Of a stretch of DNA of 46,915 nucleotides, positions 38,173 through 46,915 are shown one piece after another; position 1 is the first letter of the stretch; each line of letters starts with the position of its first letter. The position numbers were made by a program, and so were the translations under genes. The notes beneath the pieces are model-generated. The model searched no databases. It was given only the letters and a program-made list of their open reading frames with translations, and was not told the DNA's origin. This DNA comes from Collinsella sp. GTDB taxonomy: Bacteria > Actinomycetota > Coriobacteriia > Coriobacteriales > Coriobacteriaceae. The stretch lies in contig JAHYYI010000012.1 of NCBI GenBank assembly GCA_019425045.1, positions 1 to 46,915 on the forward strand, given 5' to 3'.

Positions 38173-39216
38173 TTAGGCCTCCAGCGGATGAGCGGGCACC
38201 GACTCGCCGGCGGCAAGCGCGGCCTCGCAGGCCACCACATCGCGCTCGATATCATCGACCAATGCCATGAACTCCTCGTATGTGGAGCAGCGCACCACCT
38301 GCGCGCGCCAGGCGGCGGCATGGGGCATGCCCTTAAGATACCAGCTCGCGTACGTGCGGGCACGTGACATAAGCGGCAACAGCTCATGCGTGAGCGTCAG
38401 GTGCTCGCGCAGGGCATCCAGGCGCTCGACCGAGCTACGCACCGGTACTGGCGTGCCATCGAGTGCAAGGGCTCGAGCATCACCGAACACCCAGGGGTTG
38501 CCATAGATACCGCGCGCGATAAACACGGCACTGGCGCCCGAGTTGCGCAGGCGTTCCGCCGCATCCTCGGCGCAGAACACATCGCCCGAACCGATAACGG
38601 GAATCTCGACGGCGTCGGCCACCTCATCGACGACCGACCAATCGGCCTGGCCCGTATAGAGCTGCGTGGCACAGCGGCCGTGCACCGCCACCGCAGCTGC
38701 CCCTGCCCCCTCGAGCATCTGGGCAAACGTCGCGGCATTGCGGTCTTCGGCGTAAAAGCCCTTGCGAATCTTCACGGTCACGGGAACATGCGCCGCGCCC
38801 ACCGCTGCCTCGACAATCTGCTCGGCCAGGTCGGGCGTACGCATAAGCGCCGAGCCCTCGCCCTTGGTAACGACCTTGCGAGCCGGACAGGCCATGTTGA
38901 TATCAATCAATGACAGGCGATCGCCCACGCGTTCCTCGACGGCAGCGACGGCACCCGCAAACTGATCGGGCTTGGAACCAAAGAGCTGCACGCAGATCTG
39001 CTGCTCCTCGTCGGCCGGCAACACCAGGCGCCACGTCTTGTTGCTGGCATAGGCAAGGCCCGCAACGCTCACCATCTCGCTGTAGGCAAGGTTGGCACCG
39101 CGGCGGCGACACATGATGCGATAGGCGGGGTCGGTTACGCCCGCCATGGGAGCCATAAGGAACGGCTGCTCGGCATAGGCGCCCAGCAGCCGCTTGCTGT
39201 ATTCAGAAAGCGCCAT
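38173..39216 (-). CDS. dusB: tRNA-dihydrouridine synthase (DusB type)
   Basis: 347 residues, FMN-binding TIM barrel: PFLMAPMAGVTDPAYRIMCRRRGA, the catalytic Cys in NMACPARKVVTKGEGSALM, GSGDVFCAEDA, and IARGIYGNPWVF. It reduces uridines in the tRNA D-loop. The segment is typical of the DusB-like proteins of Gram-positives. It starts four bases after the lepA stop and runs into hemW, so lepA-dusB-hemW form one operon. Confidence 0.94.
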   Translation of the reverse strand: MALSEYSKRLLGAYAEQPFLMAPMAGVTDPAYRIMCRRRGANLAYSEMVSVAGLAYASNKTWRLVLPADEEQQICVQLFGSKPDQFAGAVAAVEERVGDRLSLIDINMACPARKVVTKGEGSALMRTPDLAEQIVEAAVGAAHVPVTVKIRKGFYAEDRNAATFAQMLEGAGAAAVAVHGRCATQLYTGQADWSVVDEVADAVEIPVIGSGDVFCAEDAAERLRNSGASAVFIARGIYGNPWVFGDARALALDGTPVPVRSSVERLDALREHLTLTHELLPLMSRARTYASWYLKGMPHAAAWRAQVVRCSTYEEFMALVDDIERDVVACEAALAAGESVPAHPLEA

Positions 39217-39220
39217 GGAC

Positions 39221-41032
39221 TTACTCGTCTACCTTTAGGATCGCCATAAAGGCCTCCTGCGGGACCTCGACCGAACCGATGGCCTTCATGCGCTTCTTGC
39301 CCTCTTTCTGCTTCTCGAGCAGCTTGCGCTTTCGCGAGATATCGCCGCCATAGCACTTGGCCAAAACGTCCTTGCGACGCGCCTTGACGGTAGAGCGGGC
39401 AATGATCTTGTTGCCGATGGCGCCCTGAATAGGCACCTCGAACAGCTGGCGCGGGATGATTTCCTTGAGCTTGTCACACAGGCCGCGGGCCAGGCCATAG
39501 GCCTTATCCTTGTGCACGATAAACGAAAGCGCGTCCACCTCATCGCCCGAAAGCAAAATATCGAGCTTGACGAGTTCGGAGGGACGGTACTCGTTGAACT
39601 CGTAGTCGAGTGAGGCATAGCCCTTGGTGCGACTCTTGAGCTGGTCAAAGAAGTCCAGGATGAGCTCGGCGAGCGGCATGTCAAAGCGCATCTCGACCGA
39701 TTTGCTCGTGAGATGGATCATGTCAGTTGTAATGCCGCGGTGCTCGATAGCGAGCTGCATGACGGCACCCGTATACTCGGGCGGGCAGATAATTTTGGCC
39801 TTGAGGTAAGGCTCCTCAATGCGCTCGATGCGCGTAGCCTCGGGCAGATCCTGCGGGCTGCGAACATCAATCATCTCGCCGTCGGTCTTATAGACGTGAT
39901 AGTCCACCGAAGGGCTCGTAGCAATGAGGTCAAGGTTGAACTCGCGCTCCAGGCGCTCCTTGACGACTTCCATATGCAGCAGGCCTAAGAAGCCCACGCG
40001 GAAGCCAAAGCCGAGCGCCACCGAGGTCTCGGGCTCCCACACCAACGACGGGTCGTTGACGTGCAGCTTATCGAGAGCGTCACGCAGGTTCTCGTAATCC
40101 TTGTTATCGATGGGGAACAGGCCTGTGTAGACCATGGGCTTGGCCTCGCGATAGCCGGGAAGTGGCTCGGGGCAGGGATTCGACGCCCACGTGAGGGTAT
40201 CGCCCACGCGTACGGCCTCGGGATCCTTCAGGCCCGTGACCACGTAGCCCACCTCGCCGACCGTCAGCGCATCGACCGGGGTCTCGGCGGGACGCTTGAC
40301 GCCCACGCCATCGACCAAAAAGTCGCCCTTGGCCTGCATCATTCGCAGGGTATCGCCCTTCTTGATGGAGCCGTCAAAGACACGGACCGTGGCAACGACG
40401 CCGCGGTACTCATCGAAATACGAGTCCAGGATGAGCGCCTTGAGCGGCGCGTTTGCATCGCCCTTGGGCGGTGAGATCAAAAAGACGATGGACTCCAGCA
40501 GGTCGTGGATACCCTCGCCGGTCTTGCCCGATACGCATACGGCATCGTCGGCGGGAATCGCCAGGTCATCCTCGATCTCGGTCTTGACCTCATCGGGGTG
40601 TGCCGACGGCAGGTCGATCTTATTGATGGCGGGCACGATATCCAGGTTGGCGTTCATGGCGAGCGTCGCGTTGGAGACGGTCTGGGCCTCGACGCCCTGC
40701 GTGGCGTCGACGACGAGCACTGCGCCCTCGCAGGCGGCCAGCGAACGCGAGACCTCGTAGGTAAAGTCCACGTGGCCCGGCGTATCGATCAGGTTGAACT
40801 GATACGTCTCGCCATCGTCGGCGTCATAGGAAACGCGAACGGCATTAGACTTGATCGTGATGCCGCGCTCGCGCTCGATATCCATGGTGTCGAGCAGCTG
40901 CGACTCCATGTCACGCTCGTCGACGGTATGGGTGAGCTCGAGGATGCGGTCACTGATCGTGGACTTGCCATGGTCGATATGCGCAACAATCGAGAAGTTG
41001 CGGATGTGGGAAATGTCAATTGAAGTATTCAT
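39221..41032 (-). CDS. lepA: Elongation factor 4
   Basis: 603 residues from the ATG at 41030-41032; the conserved start of LepA (HIRNFSIVAHIDHGKST) follows after eight residues. G motifs are AHIDHGKS, DTPGH and NKIDLP; the LepA-specific C-terminal domain ends KVDE. LepA is a ribosomal GTPase linked to back-translocation or initiation/assembly. The upstream ribosome site is weak. It is followed directly by dusB. Confidence 0.98.
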   Translation of the reverse strand: MNTSIDISHIRNFSIVAHIDHGKSTISDRILELTHTVDERDMESQLLDTMDIERERGITIKSNAVRVSYDADDGETYQFNLIDTPGHVDFTYEVSRSLAACEGAVLVVDATQGVEAQTVSNATLAMNANLDIVPAINKIDLPSAHPDEVKTEIEDDLAIPADDAVCVSGKTGEGIHDLLESIVFLISPPKGDANAPLKALILDSYFDEYRGVVATVRVFDGSIKKGDTLRMMQAKGDFLVDGVGVKRPAETPVDALTVGEVGYVVTGLKDPEAVRVGDTLTWASNPCPEPLPGYREAKPMVYTGLFPIDNKDYENLRDALDKLHVNDPSLVWEPETSVALGFGFRVGFLGLLHMEVVKERLEREFNLDLIATSPSVDYHVYKTDGEMIDVRSPQDLPEATRIERIEEPYLKAKIICPPEYTGAVMQLAIEHRGITTDMIHLTSKSVEMRFDMPLAELILDFFDQLKSRTKGYASLDYEFNEYRPSELVKLDILLSGDEVDALSFIVHKDKAYGLARGLCDKLKEIIPRQLFEVPIQGAIGNKIIARSTVKARRKDVLAKCYGGDISRKRKLLEKQKEGKKRMKAIGSVEVPQEAFMAILKVDE

Positions 41033-41060
41033 GCGGACTATCTTACCCGAGCGGTACAAA

Positions 41061-41094
41061 AAATGGAGCCTGTTCCATAAAACAGGCTCCATTT
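41061..41094. terminator. Terminator between rpsT and lepA
   Basis: A 14-bp perfect stem (AAATGGAGCCTGTT 41061-41074 with AACAGGCTCCATTT 41081-41094), loop CCATAA. On the minus strand it is followed by TTTTTTG, so it ends the rpsT transcript. Confidence 0.9.
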
Positions 41095-41128
41095 ATGCGC
41101 GTAATCTGTGTGGTGTGAAATTTACAAC

Positions 41129-41395
41129 TTAGGCGTTGATGCTGTTCACGAGCTTGGCAAGACCGGACTTGCGGTTGGAAGCCTGGTTCTTGTGGATAAC
41201 ATGCTTGGCGGCAGCCATGTCGAGACGCTTGGTGACGGTCTTGAGGGCAGCCTGGGCCTTCTCGGCGTCGCCCTCGGCGACGGCGGACTGGACGTGCTTG
41301 GTCAGCGTCTTGAGCTCGGACTTGACAGCCTTGTTACGCATGCGAGCTGCCTCATTGGTGCGGATACGCTTCTTCTGAGACTTGATGTTTGCCAC
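41129..41395 (-). CDS. rpsT: 30S ribosomal protein S20
   Basis: 88 residues from a GTG at 41393-41395 with AAAGGAA nine bases upstream. ANIKSQKKRIRTNEAARMRNKAVKSE is the usual opening and it ends with ASNRKSGLAKLVNSINA. S20 is a primary 16S rRNA-binding protein. It is transcribed alone, with its own promoter and a strong terminator. The GTG start is notable, since S20 in other bacteria often uses a weak start for autoregulation. Confidence 0.97.
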   Translation of the reverse strand: MANIKSQKKRIRTNEAARMRNKAVKSELKTLTKHVQSAVAEGDAEKAQAALKTVTKRLDMAAAKHVIHKNQASNRKSGLAKLVNSINA

Positions 41396-41470
41396 TTCTG
41401 GAGTTCCTTTCGAGTTCCTTGCAAAAAATGTATGACACCTCTGAGACACGGTGAGGTCATGCAAGCGCCT

Positions 41471-41480
41471 ACTATAGCAC
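41471..41480 (-). promoter_or_regulatory. rpsT promoter (extended -10)
   Basis: On the minus strand TGCTATAGT, an extended -10 (TG-N-TATAGT; hexamer at 41471-41476), 76 bases before the GTG start. The -35 region is poor. Confidence 0.55.
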
Positions 41481-41528
41481 GCTCCCCCTCAAAGGGATAG
41501 AACGAATTTGTCAAATAGGCAGGTATCA

Positions 41529-42491
41529 TCACGATTTTCTCAAGATGTTCGTAATCCAGAGCAAAAGCGCGGTCTCAGAATCGGCCGAGCCCTTCAGCGC
41601 GAGCTCCACATCGACCGCGCCCTCGAGCGCACCGACAAGCTCCGCCATAGAAAAACGCCGCGCCCAGGTCAGGTGATTCTTAACCTGCCAGGCCTGAAGC
41701 TTGAGCGTCGCGGCGAGCTCGCGACCCTGTCCACGCGCATCGAGCGCCTTGGCAACGATAAGCTCGCGAATGCGCCCGCACAGCAATGTGTAAGTCCACA
41801 CGTAGCTCTTGGCGGGCAGTAGATTGAAGAGCTCAAGCGAGCGGCGCATGTCACGGGCTGAGACCGCATTGAGAAAGTCCCAAGGCTGAACTTCGGCCGT
41901 GCGCACGATCCAGCGCTCCACATCGGCAAGCTCAATTTGCGGCGCCTCGACCATCTGGGCAAGCTTGGCCAAGTCGTTATCGAGCATGCGGGTGTTCTCG
42001 CCCGAGCGCGAAACGAGCTCCTCGGCGGCCGCCGTCGAAATGGACTTTCCGTGCTGCGTCGCCATCTGCTGCACGCGGCGTGGGAGCTCCCAGCGCTTGG
42101 TGCCCGAACAGTCGATCACGGCCTTCTTGTCAATCTTGGCGATCGCCTTGTACAGGCGTGTGTTCTTGGCGAGTGAATCGGCTATGACGAGACAGACCGT
42201 CGTGGGGCTGGGACTTGCGAGGTACTCGACAAGAGGTTCCGAGACCGCCTTGGCAAGCTTGGAGCAGCCGTCGAGGATCACCAGGCGAAACTCGCTGCCC
42301 ATGGGAAAGGTATTGAGCGAGCCGATGATCGACTCGATATCGGGATCTTTCGTCATGTCACGTTCATCGAGGTTGAACTCAACCATACCCGACTTTTCCA
42401 AGCGAGCTTTCATACGCGAGACGGCGTGGTCGCGCTTGACCCCATCGGTACCGACGATCAGATATGCCGGCAACAGACCGGTTTCGGACAT
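41529..42491 (-). CDS. holA: DNA polymerase III subunit delta
   Basis: 320 residues from the ATG at 42489-42491 with GGGAGGGGAG upstream. Features are those of HolA: an N-terminal AAA+-like segment (AYLIVGTDGVKRDHAVSRMKARL), the SGENTRMLDNDLAKLA helix with the family L-x-N-E/D-L-x-K-L pattern, and a C-terminal helical domain. Delta opens the sliding clamp during loading. It comes after comEC (78 bases), the conserved comEA-comEC-holA string of Gram-positives. Confidence 0.92.
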   Translation of the reverse strand: MSETGLLPAYLIVGTDGVKRDHAVSRMKARLEKSGMVEFNLDERDMTKDPDIESIIGSLNTFPMGSEFRLVILDGCSKLAKAVSEPLVEYLASPSPTTVCLVIADSLAKNTRLYKAIAKIDKKAVIDCSGTKRWELPRRVQQMATQHGKSISTAAAEELVSRSGENTRMLDNDLAKLAQMVEAPQIELADVERWIVRTAEVQPWDFLNAVSARDMRRSLELFNLLPAKSYVWTYTLLCGRIRELIVAKALDARGQGRELAATLKLQAWQVKNHLTWARRFSMAELVGALEGAVDVELALKGSADSETALLLWITNILRKS

Positions 42492-42569
42492 CGCGCTCCC
42501 CTCCCGCAGGCTCTCGTGTTCGTACCGTGCCATTCTAGCCCAGGGGCTTATCCCGCGCCAACGGCAGCA

Positions 42570-44873
42570 TCACGGTCGCTGGCATCGCATGGCAAATCCG
42601 GTTACGGTCGGCGAGACGGTGATGTCTCCTTGTTCGATGGTGCATGCGAACGCGCCGCCCGCATCGCGAACGGCATCGATGCAGGCATCGGTTGGATGGC
42701 CGTAGCGGTTGCCCTCGCCCGCACTCGCGATAGAGAGCTCGGGCTTAAGCGTTTCCAGCAGGTCTGTATCGACAGAAACTTTTGAGCCGTGATGCCCCAG
42801 CTTGAGCACATCGATATCCCCCACCTCCTGCACGAATTCTCGCCCTTGGTCGAGCTCGGCATCACCGGTGAGAAGTACGCGCAGGCTCTTGCCTTCCTGA
42901 GCATAGGAGAGCAGCAAGACAAGCGAGTCCTCATTGCCCTCGCCATCTACCGTGTCAAACGGCCACATCACACGAGCCCGAAATGCGCCGATATCGACCG
43001 TGTCTCCGCGAGCCACCTGCCGATACGTTACGCCGGGGCGATTCAGGACCTCAGCAGGCGCACCGTCCAGCGCATCGGCTGCAACCGCAATGGTTCCAAC
43101 AGAAAACCGATCGAGTACGTCGGGAAGACCGCCCCAATGGTCTTCGTCCCAATGCGTCACGAAGACGGCATCGATATGGTGGACATTATTGCGAACCAAC
43201 GCCGACACCACGCGCTCATCGAGCCCACAGTCGACGAGCGCCACAGTGCCACCCTGACGAACCAGAATCGCATCGGCCTGGCCAACATCGAGGACCGTCA
43301 CCGAAGGCGGCGCGCATCGATCCCAATAGATATACGGAACACCCGCTGCAAGCATCAGGCACACCAGCCCCGCTGCCATGCTCCGTGCGCGGGGGCGTGG
43401 CCACCAGACCAAGAGGACTGCCAGTGCAAACGGCACCACGTATACCAAGGGCGTATCGGGCGGCACGCTTACGGATGCGCCCGGAACGGCAGCAAAGAGC
43501 TGCTCAAAGAACAGGGCACAGCGGGCGACAATCATGGGCACCACGATCGTCCCGTGGCTCAACAGCGGCACAAGCGAGCAGGGTGCCAGCACAACTGACG
43601 ATGCGAGCAGCACGCTTATCACCGGACCGATCACGGCATTTGCAAGCGGGGCAATGAGCGAAAACGTCCCAAATGCGGGAATGGTTACGGGAAGTGTCGC
43701 GAGTTGTGAGCACAACGTGACAGACAAAACGCTGGCGACACCCGATGGCATGCCCAGCTCGCCCAAGGCGCAGGTGGCGTAGGGGCAAAAACAAAGGATG
43801 ACAAAAACACTGGCGCACGATAGTTGAAAACCCATCTCGAACAATACCGTCGGTCGCAGCAACACAAAGATTGCCATGGTCAAAAATAGGGCCGAGAGGC
43901 CATGCCGACGACGTCCGGCGCCGTTGGCGACAAGCGTCGCCGCCACCATGCAGCACGCGCGCACGGCCGAGGGCGAGGCGCCCGTAAAGACGGCATAGGC
44001 AATAAGAGCCAGCATCAACAGTCCCCGCTGCAGCCCACGAGAGAGGCGTGTCTTTTGCAGGGCGCTCTCAATCACAAACCCCACGATGGCAAGATGGCTG
44101 CCCGAGACGGCGATGAGATGTGCGGTGCCCGTTACCGAAAACCAATCGCCCGCCGGCTGGGCGCGCAGCTCGGACGAGCGTCCACAGACAACGCCGGCAA
44201 TGAGCGAGCGCGCTGGATCGGTCGCGGGCGCGATAACGGCAAGGAGCTCGTTTCGAAGCCAAGACAACGGGCCTGGAGGGCCCTCGTCGATCGATACCAA
44301 CCGGACGACTTTAACCTTTCGAAGCTCGCCCCGAAGCACGCGTGAGCGCCCATACGCATCATTCTCAAAGCGCGAAATTCGACCGATAGCACGTACATGC
44401 GAACCGGCGCCAAGCTCACGATCACACGACAGCCGTACCTGACCCAAACGCTTTTCGCCCGCATACGCATCACAGGTATAGGAGTACGCACCGTCATTGA
44501 TGGACGGGTCGCCACACACAACAAACTCGAGACTGCTCGCAGCCCGATTATCCAACGCCCTCGAAGCGCGCAGCGCCCCTATCGCCCAACCCGCGGACAC
44601 TACCGCTCCCGCCACGAGGCCGAGGGCCGCGGCATACAGCCATCGCCTCCACCGCACAAGGCGCATGCAGGACCGAGCCAATACGATGCACCCTGCTGCC
44701 GCAACGGGAATGGCCATAAGCAATGTGACGGGCGCCGCCCGCTCTCCCAGCAGCGCATCGGCCGCCATGTTAAGCACTAACCCACAGCTCGCACACAAGC
44801 CGGCACAAAGGGCTATCGTCCACGGCATCAATGGGCGCGGTGGCATCACATGCTCGCGCTCGGTCGCACTCAT
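42570..44873 (-). CDS. comEC: ComEC/Rec2 DNA-uptake channel protein
   Basis: 767 residues from the ATG at 44871-44873, which overlaps the comEA stop (ATGA). An N-terminal DUF4131/OB-like domain is followed by the Competence domain with about eight membrane helices (HLIAVSGSHLAIVGF is characteristic) and a C-terminal metallo-beta-lactamase-like domain with VFVTHWDEDHWGG and KLGHHGS. ComEC forms the inner-membrane channel for single-stranded DNA in transformation; the C-terminal domain may be the nuclease that degrades the other strand. All three domains are present, so the gene looks intact. Confidence 0.96.
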   Translation of the reverse strand: MSATEREHVMPPRPLMPWTIALCAGLCASCGLVLNMAADALLGERAAPVTLLMAIPVAAAGCIVLARSCMRLVRWRRWLYAAALGLVAGAVVSAGWAIGALRASRALDNRAASSLEFVVCGDPSINDGAYSYTCDAYAGEKRLGQVRLSCDRELGAGSHVRAIGRISRFENDAYGRSRVLRGELRKVKVVRLVSIDEGPPGPLSWLRNELLAVIAPATDPARSLIAGVVCGRSSELRAQPAGDWFSVTGTAHLIAVSGSHLAIVGFVIESALQKTRLSRGLQRGLLMLALIAYAVFTGASPSAVRACCMVAATLVANGAGRRRHGLSALFLTMAIFVLLRPTVLFEMGFQLSCASVFVILCFCPYATCALGELGMPSGVASVLSVTLCSQLATLPVTIPAFGTFSLIAPLANAVIGPVISVLLASSVVLAPCSLVPLLSHGTIVVPMIVARCALFFEQLFAAVPGASVSVPPDTPLVYVVPFALAVLLVWWPRPRARSMAAGLVCLMLAAGVPYIYWDRCAPPSVTVLDVGQADAILVRQGGTVALVDCGLDERVVSALVRNNVHHIDAVFVTHWDEDHWGGLPDVLDRFSVGTIAVAADALDGAPAEVLNRPGVTYRQVARGDTVDIGAFRARVMWPFDTVDGEGNEDSLVLLLSYAQEGKSLRVLLTGDAELDQGREFVQEVGDIDVLKLGHHGSKVSVDTDLLETLKPELSIASAGEGNRYGHPTDACIDAVRDAGGAFACTIEQGDITVSPTVTGFAMRCQRP

Positions 44874-45580
44874 ACGCAGATGCAATCTTTAATTTTGGCG
44901 AGTTTCTTCTCACCGATCCCCGATACGCGCATAAGGTCATCGACCGAGGCAAAGGCCCCGTTTTGCGTCCGTTCGTCGATAATTGACTGGGCCATAGAAG
45001 GCCCGATGCCCGAAAGCGTCTGCAGCTCCGCCGCACTTGCCGTATTGATATTCACAAGTCCCGACGAAGACCCTGTACCAGGGGTCGTGGAAGCGCTGCT
45101 TTCGGCGGCGCCGACGGCCGCAGCCGTTTGTTGCTCCCCTACCGTCGGCACATAGATCTTTTGACCATCGGTGATCTTGGACGCACGGTTAAGAACCGTC
45201 ACATCCGCCTCGGCCGTAAGCCCTCCGGCGGCAACAATCGCCTGGGACACCCGTGCTCCATCTTTAAGCCGGTACACGCCAGGCTTCACAACGGCGCCAT
45301 CAACATCGACGTACACCTCGGCAGCAGAGGAGCTCTTGGCAGACGGCTCATCGGCATCGTCAGGAGAGGCATCCCCGGCCCCGCGCACATCCGAGGCGCT
45401 CGCCTCATCACTACGCTCAAACGATACGTCGCTGGAGTGACCACCAAAACCTGCCATCGCCAAGCCGCTCGCGGCGGCAATGACAACCAGGATCGCCACG
45501 ACCATCGCCTTATGGCCGAGCAGCTTTTCTGCCCAGCGGTCCATCCGTTTAACCCGTTCGTGTTGCTCGCGCTGCGCCAT
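44870..45580 (-). CDS. comEA: ComEA family DNA-binding competence protein
   Basis: 236 residues from the ATG at 45578-45580 with GGGAGG upstream; the longer open frame upstream is non-coding. One membrane helix (about 27-47), an acidic Ser/Asp stretch, an SLBB domain (YVDVDGAVVKPGVYRLKDGA onward), a flexible Ala/Ser/Thr linker, and a C-terminal double helix-hairpin-helix (LVNINTASAAELQTLSGIG ... SVDDLMRVSGIGEKK). ComEA captures double-stranded DNA outside the membrane and passes it to ComEC. The upstream region carries two 11-bp iterons like those of recA. Confidence 0.95.
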   Translation of the reverse strand: MAQREQHERVKRMDRWAEKLLGHKAMVVAILVVIAAASGLAMAGFGGHSSDVSFERSDEASASDVRGAGDASPDDADEPSAKSSSAAEVYVDVDGAVVKPGVYRLKDGARVSQAIVAAGGLTAEADVTVLNRASKITDGQKIYVPTVGEQQTAAAVGAAESSASTTPGTGSSSGLVNINTASAAELQTLSGIGPSMAQSIIDERTQNGAFASVDDLMRVSGIGEKKLAKIKDCICV

Positions 45581-45654
45581 AGCAAACACCTCCCAACACC
45601 ATCGTGTCAGGAAACGAACGCCGCAGCCTCCGCACGCCCACACCGGTTTTCGCG

Positions 45655-45676
45655 GTCAAACCAAAAGCTGACCAAA
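45655..45676 (-). promoter_or_regulatory. Two 11-bp iterons upstream of comEA
   Basis: Adjoining units at 45655-45665 and 45666-45676 read TTTGGTTTGAC and TTTGGTCAGCT on the minus strand, with the same 11-bp period and orientation as the array upstream of recA. TTGACC, the -35 sequence of recA, also overlaps here (45654-45659), but no good -10 lies 17 bases away. Confidence 0.6.
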
Positions 45677-45750
45677 ACCTTGCGGAAAAGTGTCCATTTA
45701 TTCAGGCACACGTCGACAAATGAACCGTTTATCGCCTAATGCCCAGATAG

Positions 45751-45784
45751 AAAAAGACCGACGATGCAAAATCACCGCCGGTCT
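45751..45784 (-). terminator. Terminator after thiI
   Basis: AGACCG (45755-45760) with CGGTCT (45779-45784); on the minus strand TTTTTCTATC follows. It separates thiI from comEA. Confidence 0.7.
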
Positions 45785-45794
45785 ATACACAACA

Positions 45795-46915
45795 TTATTC
45801 GTGATCTTGGTAAATCTCACGTGGAGCGAGCTCGGAATGTTTGCGTTTTAAGGTCTTAGGGGCCTTATACGTGTTGCTCTCGAAGTCGATATACTCGGTC
45901 TGCTTGAGCAAGCGCTCAATCATCTCCTCGTGATCGAACAGCTCCCACGCCTCATGCACGGCATCGAGTTTGGCGTGCGTCTCGGGGCGGCGCGGCATAA
46001 AGAGCGTGCAGCAATCGGGAGCGGCCTCGGTCGAGATATCGAAGGTACCGATTTCCTCGGCACGCGCGATGATCTCCTGCTTGTCCGAACCAATCAGCGG
46101 GCGGAACACGGGGATCTTGACGGCCTCGTTGACGGCCATGATGTTCTCGAGCGTCTGGGAAGCAACTTGACCGAGCGATTCACCGGTCACAATAGCCTTG
46201 GCGCCCTCGATATGCGCAATGCGCTCGGCAACCGAATACATAATGCGACGGTACATGATCACGCGCAGGTTGCTGGGGCAGGTCACCGAGATCTCACGCT
46301 GACAATCGCCAAACGGCACCACGTACAGGCGGCCGATCTGGACACCCGGCTCAAGCGCACGGATGATGTCCTGCACCAAATACTCGCTCGTATCGGGCGT
46401 CTGCGGACGACCGGAGAAATGTACCGGCACGCACACCGCGCCGCGACGCGCGAGCATCCAGGTCGCTACCGGAGAATCGATACCCGACGACAGTAGCGTC
46501 ACGACCTTGCCGGCAGATCCCACCGGCAGACCGCCCACGCCGCGCTCGGAGCGCGCGTACACATAAACGCTACCCTGGACCACCAGCACGTGCACCATTG
46601 CGTCGGGGTCGTGCATCTGGACCTTTTTATCGGGAAACGCCTCGCACAACACCTCTCCCACCTGACGATTGATATCAATCGAGGTGAGCTCGTAGTCGGT
46701 GTTCGAGCGCTTGGCATGCACCTTAAACGACTCAAAGGGACCAAACTCGCGCAGCGCCTTCACGGCGGCGGCGCAGTACTCCTGCGGGTCGCGGTTCGTG
46801 TGATATGCCAGGGACACGCGAGCAACGCCGGGGACGGTGCGAATGACGCGCGCCGCCTCGTCGGCCTGATGCTCGTTAAAGGTCACGAGGATATAACCGG
46901 AAATTCGAGACACGG
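45795..46915 (-). CDS. thiI: tRNA sulfurtransferase ThiI, 5' end outside the window
   Basis: About 373 codons are visible and the frame is open to the right edge, so the N-terminus is missing. The first part is the second half of the ferredoxin-like/THUMP region. The PP-loop is seen as LLSSGIDSPVATWMLARRGA, and VCVPVHFSGRPQTP and GESLGQVASQT are also typical. There is no rhodanese domain, as in most Gram-positive ThiI. The enzyme makes 4-thiouridine at position 8 of tRNA and can supply sulfur to thiamine synthesis. Confidence 0.94.
   Translation of the reverse strand, partial: VSRISGYILVTFNEHQADEAARVIRTVPGVARVSLAYHTNRDPQEYCAAAVKALREFGPFESFKVHAKRSNTDYELTSIDINRQVGEVLCEAFPDKKVQMHDPDAMVHVLVVQGSVYVYARSERGVGGLPVGSAGKVVTLLSSGIDSPVATWMLARRGAVCVPVHFSGRPQTPDTSEYLVQDIIRALEPGVQIGRLYVVPFGDCQREISVTCPSNLRVIMYRRIMYSVAERIAHIEGAKAIVTGESLGQVASQTLENIMAVNEAVKIPVFRPLIGSDKQEIIARAEEIGTFDISTEAAPDCCTLFMPRRPETHAKLDAVHEAWELFDHEEMIERLLKQTEYIDFESNTYKAPKTLKRKHSELAPREIYQDHE

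Noticed and set aside
1..46915. tRNA or rRNA genes
   Set aside because: I looked through the intergenic stretches for the conserved T-loop GGTTCGA-type sequence in cloverleaf context and for rRNA conserved segments and found none.

Overview
The window is a dense, high-GC, single-chromosome core region of a bacterium that most resembles the class Coriobacteriia (Actinomycetota), and probably a Collinsella-like gut organism. This is inference. It rests on the pairing of actinobacterial gene order (lexA / LysM division inhibitor / nrdR) with Bacillus-like order (recA - rny - spoVS - miaB - miaA - hflX), on RNase J, RNase Y and PNPase occurring together, and on overall protein character. I saw no tRNA or rRNA gene, CRISPR array, transposase or prophage.

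Layout. 1-5100: the end of an NlpC/P60 cell-wall hydrolase, a degV gene convergent with a DUF1836 regulator, trxB divergent from an MGDG-synthase-type glycosyltransferase, then a 394-base gene-free stretch with three large inverted repeats. 5083-8000: dut, nrdR and a LysM/TM division-inhibitor gene diverge from lexA and a DUF1624 membrane protein, with two LexA boxes between. 7972-17550: a long minus-strand run, read in transcription order as cinA, recA, recX, rny, a GHKL ATPase, spoVS, miaB, miaA, hflX. 17555-24391: pgsA, rimO, yajQ, a RodZ-like gene and ftsK. 24393-29391: rnj, a 652-base gap with two more very large inverted repeats, pnp and rpsO. 29530-39216: recO, era, dgkA, ybeY, phoH, mtaB, dnaJ, an unusual membrane-embedded DnaJ, hemW, dusB. 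39221-46915: lepA, rpsT, holA, comEC, comEA and a thiI fragment. From trxB-dut onward almost everything is on the minus strand.

Themes. DNA repair and uptake (lexA, recA, recX, recO, cinA, comEA, comEC, holA), RNA decay (rny, rnj, pnp, ybeY), tRNA and ribosome modification (miaA, miaB, mtaB, rimO, dusB, thiI, era, lepA) and the cell envelope (pgsA, dgkA, rodZ, ftsK, glycosyltransferase, LysM) are interleaved in translationally coupled operons, often with one-base stop/start overlaps and TTG or GTG starts.

The most unusual content is non-coding. Four large hairpin elements, in two inverted pairs (4702-5066 and 26252-26665), have different long outer stems but share a conserved asymmetric internal core; within the second pair the inner stem also covaries. 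This looks like a structured, BIME-like repeat superfamily or RNA motif that I do not recognise. Second, an 11-bp iterated motif lies upstream of both recA and the comEA-comEC operon, which suggests a shared competence/repair regulator. Other points of note are a predicted hairpin that buries the nrdR start codon, a LexA box placed exactly in the recA promoter spacer, and a DnaJ whose C-terminal substrate-binding half is replaced by membrane helices.
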